From Ophioderma brevispina (taxonomy: Eukaryota > Echinodermata > Ophiuroidea > Amphilepidida > Ophiodermatidae), in assembly GCA_023653785.1 (NCBI GenBank), contig JAMKCH010078560.1:1-64000 (forward strand): a stretch of 64,000 bases of DNA, written 5' to 3'. A program made the translations under genes and the position numbers. The first letter of the stretch is position 1. Each line of letters begins with the position of its first letter. The notes beneath the pieces were generated by a model that saw only the letters and a program-made list of their open reading frames with translations, had not been told where the DNA came from and did no database searches. Positions 57,910 to 64,000 of the stretch are shown one piece after another.

Positions 57910-59894
57910 ACCCTCCTAAGGTCAGAATTAGTCTTTTCATGGCTTCGGTAAGTACCCATCAGTTTTGGCTTCTTATGACCTTATTTGACGTATTACACAT
58001 TCAAACCCAGTAAACCCGGTCTGTAACATTTAAAATAGAGATGATTTTGAAGTTTCCATAGAGTGTGACTGGCAAAAAAGGTACAGAATAGGACTCTCAC
58101 CAAATGACTCAAAACTATGAAGTTTTTTTTTAATGGCATTTTTTTTTTTTAATATTTTTAATAAACAACACAATATTAAACAATCGACTGTGGCTGCAAT
58201 AAGACAGCAAAATTTGAAGGTTTTTTTTTTTGGGGGGGGATAGAGGACATAATGACAAAAACGCATTGAAGTTTAGTGTTATTTACATGCTAAGAAGTTA
58301 TTGGCCCCATTAGGTGAAATGATTATACAATGACTTTGCCAGAGGAGTTGAGAAGAAATTTGCATATGTCCCCTTTCATCAGTTGAGTTGAATTAAATGG
58401 TGATTGTTCACTTTGACAAATTACTGAGTTCACTCTCTTTGGGTCCTTTGTTAGCAGGGTACTTGTGTTATTGACTTGTATCTTGTAGCGTTGAGATCTG
58501 GGTACGCTTTGAGGTGACGTCCATTACATCACAGGCCACGTCCCTCTCCAGCTTTTCAATTGTTTCCTGTGACTTGAAGGAATGTTTTGGAATGGTGGAG
58601 TGTTTTGGCTTTAACTTAGAGGCCAACCACGAGCTCAACTGACCGTGTCCAATCAGAATTCCTTCAAAACTGCTTAAATAAAGGACAAAAACTGCATGTT
58701 GTTGTTGTCCGGTCCATTATATTTAGATACAAAGAAGTTATTATAATTATGCAGAACTTAGAGTGGACACTCAAATGGGACGTTCTTTTTACAGTACCCT
58801 CTGGACTTTTCATTGTAGGGAGGGAATGTTGTGGGAAGAAAAATGGTCATATAAATTGGCTATCATGACAAGCATTAAAAATCAGAGGGTCCTTCTCTTA
58901 AGAAGTGTTACCTTTACTGAATAAAATTATTCAGACGTTACAACAGCACACCTTAGTATTCTCTTGGTGCCAAATCATTGTTTTTTTGGGTGAAAGTGCA
59001 GATAAATAGGGCTCTTTTGGTGTTGGTTATTTAAATGGGGTGGGGTGGGGAGGTTAAAGTCAGGTTGAATCCAATGTTATTGTTCTTTATTACTAGGACA
59101 TCACTATAATATTATGAAAGCCTCCCTTTGCAACACTTCCTCAAAAAATAATGTCATAGCGAACACATGTTTTCGTAAAATCTCTACAGAAATATGACTG
59201 GAAAGTATCAATTTCTGATTAATCCAGAGAGTTTTGATAACTATACCTTTCCAAGGATGTATCGCTCTTTCGAAGTGACACAGTGAGTTCACAGTTATCG
59301 GTGTCAATTGAGATTAAAAGTTGGCCCATTTCTTTTCCTTTTGCTCTCGCTCCCTCTCAAGGTGTGATGACAACTTAGACTGTTTTACGATGAATCATTA
59401 AGTAATTTGAAATTATTGGCAGTTCTAGACCCAGATAAGTCACTTGTGATCTGACACAAGGCATATGAATTGTAATAATTCTCTTGTGTACTATTGTAAG
59501 GCTGTTTAGGGTGATTTCTGGGTGATGTACAGGAGGGGCTCCGGTTGCTCGTGCCTTGTGAGGTTTGCCCAAAAGATCAGAGATGTAACTTTTCCAGAAA
59601 TTTCTGGATTTCCGGATATTTGGCCATAAATAAAACAAATTCCGGAAATGTAAAAAAAACCCAACAATTTCTGAGATCAAATTGTTATTGATAAAGGTAA
59701 AACTGTATTAAAAACCCAAGTTTTAAGTACCAATTTATTTTAGAGAAGGGGGTCTTGTATCCTAAAATCGTGTAAGAAAATACATTCACCGGAGCTTTAC
59801 CGGATGCTACGCTTAAATTTGGCCTTCCCGTCGGTTCAAATTTTGGATTTTCAGGAAATGGGACTACTCCTTGTTACATCTGTGAAAGATGTAA

Positions 59895-60230
59895 GGCCAA
59901 GTAAAAATAAGATTAGCTTCTCATCCTAACATTTTTTTAAAAAGGAGGATAGGGCGCTTTTTTTGCTAATTCCAAAACAATAGTTTTTCGTTTTTTTCCT
60001 TTCCCACCAAAGAATTAGTGTCTTTTCGGCAAGACTTCCATTTCCATATGTGCCCTGCCATATATTTTTACAGGTTTATTCATATTAAAATTGTGCTATT
60101 TTATTGTTTTGTCTATTGACAGCGGAAAATCAAAATTTCATCCTTTTTTTTTTATGAAAAAACCTTTTTGATGCGGCAGCAAGAAACAATGTGGGTGGGG
60201 ATGAGAAACTAATAATTTTTTTACTTGGCC
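59895..60230. mobile_element. PIF/Harbinger-like miniature element, 336 bp
   Basis: TAA flanks both sides (59892-59894 and 60231-60233), the target type of PIF/Harbinger. Left end GGCCAAGTAAAAATAAG...TTCTCATCC, reversed right end GGCCAAGTAAAAAAATT...TTCTCATCC. G-start termini also fit. No coding capacity. Confidence 0.75.
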
Positions 60231-60466
60231 TAAAGTAAGCCTATTTTAGTCTGGACTAGCTGTTAATCACCCCTAGTGTGTGTACGACTATGTACTTTGT
60301 GCTCTGCTATAAAAGTATTGGGCAAGTGCTAGCCCCTTTGAGAAATTATAACTCTGTCAGTGTCTTCATCTAATCTTTGTAGACACTGGTGTAGAGGATG
60401 CAACCAGTATATCCTTTATCTTTTCAATAACCACATAAAAAAGAAAATCTATACTTTGTCTGTTCT

Positions 60467-60593
60467 GAAGTATGAAGTGACGACGCGCGCATATACCCAG
60501 TACCGCCTTTCAGTTGCAGTGCGTTTGTGCTTTGACTACGCGCGCGCTGAAAGTCGGTACAATGGATATGCCCGCGTTGTTACTTCATACTTC
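60467..60593. repeat. Inverted repeat with 47-base CG-rich arms
   Basis: Left arm 60467-60513 starts GAAGTATGAAGTGACGACG; right arm 60547-60593 is its inverted partner with about nine mismatches. The arms and loop are rich in CGCGCG. The element ends 25 bases before the palindrome at 60619. Confidence 0.75.
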
Positions 60594-60618
60594 GGGCTGG
60601 GCAGAGTATATAGAGAAT

Positions 60619-60775
60619 GGCCGGTATTCACAAAAGTGGGTTAACTTTAACCCAGTGTTAATTTTAACCTTGGGTTAAATATCCCATAGAGGATAACATG
60701 AATTTAACCCATGATCGTGAGTTAAACCCTGTTTAACCCTGGATTAAAGTTAACCCGCTTTTGTGAATACCGGCC
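60619..60775. mobile_element. Palindrome-chain element with GGGTTAA words, 157 bp
   Basis: Ends GGCCGGTATTCACAAAAG and the exact complement. Inside, GGGTTAA and TTAACCC alternate. The first bases resemble the family P end GGCTGGTATTCTGAAAG, so it may be a distant P relative. Confidence 0.8.
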
Positions 60776-61193
60776 AATTGAGTTCTACATCTGCCATCTT
60801 GGAACCTTTCTTGAAGAAAAGGGATGAATAAGAAAAAAGAGGTCTACATATATCCCAAAGCACTCTCAATTCAATTTTCTCTAACCAGAGTATCTTGTAT
60901 GTTATCAATTTGTATGCTCTGATATTCTTATTAAATCCCCCTGACTCTGTGATACAAGCCCAGGCTGCAGTAATTGGTGCGTCTGATCTAATTTTGCAGG
61001 GTTTTGTATCTGGAGCTGGCAGATAGGGCTGGCAGGAGGAGGTGATTGGTGGAGGAAGTGAGTACTTCCAGTGTCAGGCCCCAGGAGGCACTTGATTTCC
61101 TCCTCTCCATCCTCCCACTGCTTTGCTCATATGAGCGCTGCAAAACAACCCCCAACTCAAGTTTGATCGGTGCTAAAAAAGCAAGAAATATTT

Positions 61194-61570
61194 GAAAGAA
61201 TAATTTAAAACTGATCATCAACACACACGTTTTTGACCGTATTATTTCGGAGTAACCATACTCCGTGATCAGCGGTGTTTTGCTGGAATGGACTGGTATA
61301 ATTCTCTACCTTCTGAACAAAGATGGCCCGCTAGTAGGTGTTGCCAGTAGAGAATTATAGATGTTAGAGAGTTCCCTTCCCCCGTCTCTGTCCAAAGTGC
61401 TGTGCCGAGAGGAAAAACTTCTTCATAGGAAATAAAGGAGTCCATCTGTATCAGAAAAGAAACCGGCCCCCGTCCATTCCAGTAAAACACTGCTGATGAT
61501 GGAGTATGGTTACTCCGAAATATACGGTAAAAAACAGGAGTGTTGATGATCAGTTTTAAATTATTCTTTC
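61194..61570. mobile_element. Inverted-repeat element, 377 bp
   Basis: Ends GAAAGAATAATTTAAAACTG on the left and the exact complement at 61551-61570. The arms extend about 95 bases through GATCATCAACAC, TTTCGGAGTAACCATACTCC and GGAATGGAC. The AGTAACCATACT word is itself palindromic. Its right edge is 34 bases from the TTAA of the F element. Confidence 0.8.
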
Positions 61571-61607
61571 ATGTCTACTACCAACATGTCTAAAAGTATT
61601 CATTTAA

Positions 61608-61941
61608 AGGGGCGTGTTCCGATCGTCTTTGGGACCCCCTTGATTTACCCGGAAGTAGTATCGATTTTGATATCAGATGAAAGGCCGTATTTTTCTCATT
61701 GTCGTCCTAAATTTGAGCCCTCGAGTCCATTTCATTCCCAAGATACAAACAAAAAACCACCGTCTTAGTGGTTAACCACTTTATTAGCACAGTATTGAAT
61801 AGGGCTTTGCAACATGCATTATTGCGTCTACCATCAAAACCGCAAGTTTGTTTCCCACGGTACTTGATGGGGTGTATGTGCTAGTGCCAGGCTCTCATAT
61901 CAAGTAGAGAACACAATACACACAAATCGGAACAACCACCT
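61608..61941. mobile_element. TTAA element, family F, copy 2, 334 bp
   Basis: TTAA at 61604-61607 and 61942-61945. Left end AGGGGCGTGTTCCGATCG, reversed right end AGGTGGTTGTTCCGATTTG. Contains TTTACCCGGAAGTAGTATC and GATATCAGATGAAAGG, the segment resembling family G. Confidence 0.8.
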
Positions 61942-63559
61942 TTAAGAAATATTTGATTTCATGGTTTTGGTGTTTGTTTCCGTTTTATAGGTCATTCAGG
62001 AGGTATGTCACTTCTGCTTATAGTGACAAAAAGTACTTAAATTAATGAACAGAACTCATCCCAGTCTTGCATTGTAGTTACTTTTTGTTACTAAAATCTT
62101 GCAATTTGTGACAACCAGTGCAAATATTGTATTGGAAGAAATGCATCATGGGAAGAACGCTTTTCCTCCTCTTGTTTATGCCGATGATTTCATGCGAAGT
62201 ACAAAATGTGAGGGGAAAAATAGACCACCTTCCCATAAGGCTTGGTTCAAGTTTGTTCACTTAATGGTGTAGCTTTTCTCAATAGTCTGAAATACCATGT
62301 TATCAATAGTCTAAAATACAATGGCAAAGTTTCCATCTGGAAAGTGTTATTTTGGATCTTAACTTGTAAACATGGTAATTTTGCATGAGCTTAATTTGGT
62401 CATAAGTTATGGATTTTTAAACACATTTGCTTGTTTCTATATTCACTAAATGTGTTTTGAGGTCAATACACTAAGTCAGGGTTTTCATGCTTTGTCTAAT
62501 TTGTACTTGCTTCTAATAATGAGAGTTTGAGAAATGTGAAAATTAATGTATAGCAAAATATTCCACATTTATACTATAAATTGGTCATCTTTTTTGCCTC
62601 TGTGGTAGTAATGAGTTAGGGTGATAATTAACATGATTAACTTCCAAAATTATTTCATACTCATTAAGGCAATCTGAGTACAAGTACTTTAATTGGTTGA
62701 TTTTGTGGCTTCTTCCTACGTTTTTTGTTTGTTTGCATTTCGTTTTGTTTGGTTGTGGTTTTAGTCAACACTATTTTGTGACCCAATCAACTCAAATTGG
62801 GCCAACGTCAGAAAATGTTAAATTCTAAATTTAGATTGTATCAGACCCCCAATCCACCAAAATTCCCTCATGCTCAACAATGCTCAAGCAATGTCGAATG
62901 TGACCGTGCCACAATAACAAGTTTCACCAAGCCCAAAAATTAACAGTTAAAACTCCCCATCACATGCTAGTCATGAGTCAGTCGGGGAAATTTCACCAAA
63001 CAATATTTGGGCTTTCTCTGCACGATTTCACAATCAGTGCACATCATCATAATAATAATGGTAGTCCTCCGCCAAATACCACCGCGTTGACTACGCATAC
63101 TGACGGGCCAAAGAATAAAAGACATTCCCAATCTCTCTCATTTTTTGATTGGTGCACACTTCCTGCTCCATGAATTCCGCACGGCTGTGTACTTTTTTCT
63201 ATATTTGGAGGTTCACTATATATTATCATTGTCAATGGCACAGTTCTTTGACCTTAATATTGTAGTGTCATTAAATATTGACCATTGGGGTATGATGTTT
63301 ACTACCATGAGTAGTGAAGGTGAAGTTTGTAGGAGATGATATGAAACTGTGTTCTCTTCTTTGGTGGATCTGATCACTTTAGCAAAATTACAGTGCTATG
63401 AAATGTGTGATATGTTGTCATATAATATCCACCAGGGAAGTCCATACATCACAAATTTGGGCTGATTGATTTATTAATTTGATTGATTGGCATCTAATTG
63501 TTTTATGGCTCAATGAAGTTAGTATCCTGGCATGGTTGATAATGATAATGATGATAGCT

Positions 63560-63815
63560 CAATAGTATTTGAGTGCTAGAAGGTCGGAAGTGCAATGGCT
63601 GCCATTTGACCAATTCCCATCAAACAACTATTATGCCAAGTCTTTGGTCCAGTGCTCTTTAAATGCCTTGAAAAGGGTTTTTCAGGTACACAGTCACCTG
63701 AAAAACCAATTTCAAGAGCACTGACTCAAGGAAAGCAAACTGAGTTATTTTATTACATGGCACACAGATGTATCATATGGCAGCTATTTGCACTGATGAT
63801 CCTTCTGCACTTATA
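63560..63815. mobile_element. Inverted-repeat element, family E, copy 2
   Basis: Left AGAAGGTCGGAAGTGCAATG...GCTGCCAT and right ATGGCAGCTATTTGCACTG...CCTTCT. It lacks the K insertion seen in the copy at 27440-28040. The inner word AGGTACACAGTCACCT is another small palindrome. The 66-residue frame across it is not supported. Confidence 0.65.
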
Positions 63816-63980
63816 CAAAGATTTTGATATTGGCACAGGAAGTTCTCTTTGACACACTGTATGTAACCGTCAGTAACTGTCTACCACATTCAGTGTGCTT
63901 TACAGATGTTGTTACAAAATTTGAAGGTGTGCTTGCAGGAGAGAAGCAATGTTTAATCCTTAGCATGCTGAGTGGTTGTA

Positions 63981-64000
63981 CCGGCTGTCCCAAAAAAATG
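63981..64000 (+). mobile_element. Possible left terminus of a mariner-like element cut by the window edge
   Basis: After a TA at 63979-63980 the window ends with CCGGCTGTCCCAAAAAAATG. This resembles the terminus of the element at 55273 (CAGGGTGGCCCAAAAAATG). Confidence 0.35.

Larger units (their letters stand above)
18041..64000 (+). other. Putative first intron of the MSRRKQ gene, open at the right edge
   Basis: No second exon with zinc-finger character (paired CxxC and HxxxH motifs) or the acidic exon expected after it in FOG or BCL11 genes is seen on the plus strand. If the exon call is right, the intron is at least 45.9 kb. Between transposons, the stretches 23612-26039, 28041-30060, 31029-33114, 35154-37027, 37379-39400, 41015-43073, 44844-48560, 49544-52640 and 61945-63555 hold no gene or repeat that I can name. 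They are the places to look for enhancers. Confidence 0.45.

Noticed and set aside
58649..58682. CCAAT plus TTAAATAAA promoter
   Set aside because: The TATA-like word is poor and nothing resembling a first exon follows; mentioned only alongside the stronger candidate at 40836.

Overview
This is a eukaryotic, AT-rich, exon-poor window. Its texture suggests a marine invertebrate deuterostome, most likely an echinoderm or hemichordate: many miniature inverted-repeat elements, foldback elements, recurrent taggcctac-like words, a LINE carboxy-terminal relic, a tRNA-derived SINE and TTAGGG-like telomeric words. The species call is an inference from texture. I found no bacterial operon, CRISPR array, rRNA gene, intact tRNA gene or long open reading frame.

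The most important feature is a tiny exon at 18002-18040 (+), too short for a normal ORF scan. It encodes MSRRKQITPERSK and is followed at once by a GTAAAG splice donor. An amino-terminal MSRRKQ is the hallmark of the FOG-repression motif that recruits the NuRD complex. It is found at the start of FOG/ZFPM, SALL and BCL11 zinc-finger repressors, where it is typically encoded on a short first exon. I read 18002-18040 as first coding exon of such a gene. Everything to its right (about 46 kb) would then be its first intron, and everything to its left its promoter and intergenic DNA.

Region 1-17.2 kb is a dense graveyard of non-autonomous transposons. It holds a hAT-like element with a near-perfect 8-bp target duplication (2363-3836), TTAA-flanked elements (4269-4897, 10779-11748, 13145-13942, 15936-16268), elements made of chains of short palindromes (5410-5912, 6850-7115, 12007-12176), long-armed foldback elements (7235-7990, 15640-17010) and a composite alpha-beta-gamma repeat (14262-15608, with an inverted copy at 10081-11905). 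Region 17.2-18.1 kb is repeat-poor and holds the putative promoter and exon 1.

Region 18.1-64 kb (putative intron) carries at least four further TTAA-flanked miniature families (called H, K, F and G here), hAT and Harbinger-like miniatures, a mariner-like element with CRE-like subterminal repeats, and several long palindromes. It also has two tandem duplications (22.06-23.61 kb and 33.27-35.15 kb) whose joints consist of about 20 T residues. In the second, the last copy lacks a K element exactly at a TTAA, giving an internal empty site. Both duplications could be real or could be two haplotypes laid end to end by the assembler.

The genes do not form a pathway here: there is one candidate exon, one weak TATA/CCAAT promoter candidate (40836-40918) and transposon debris.
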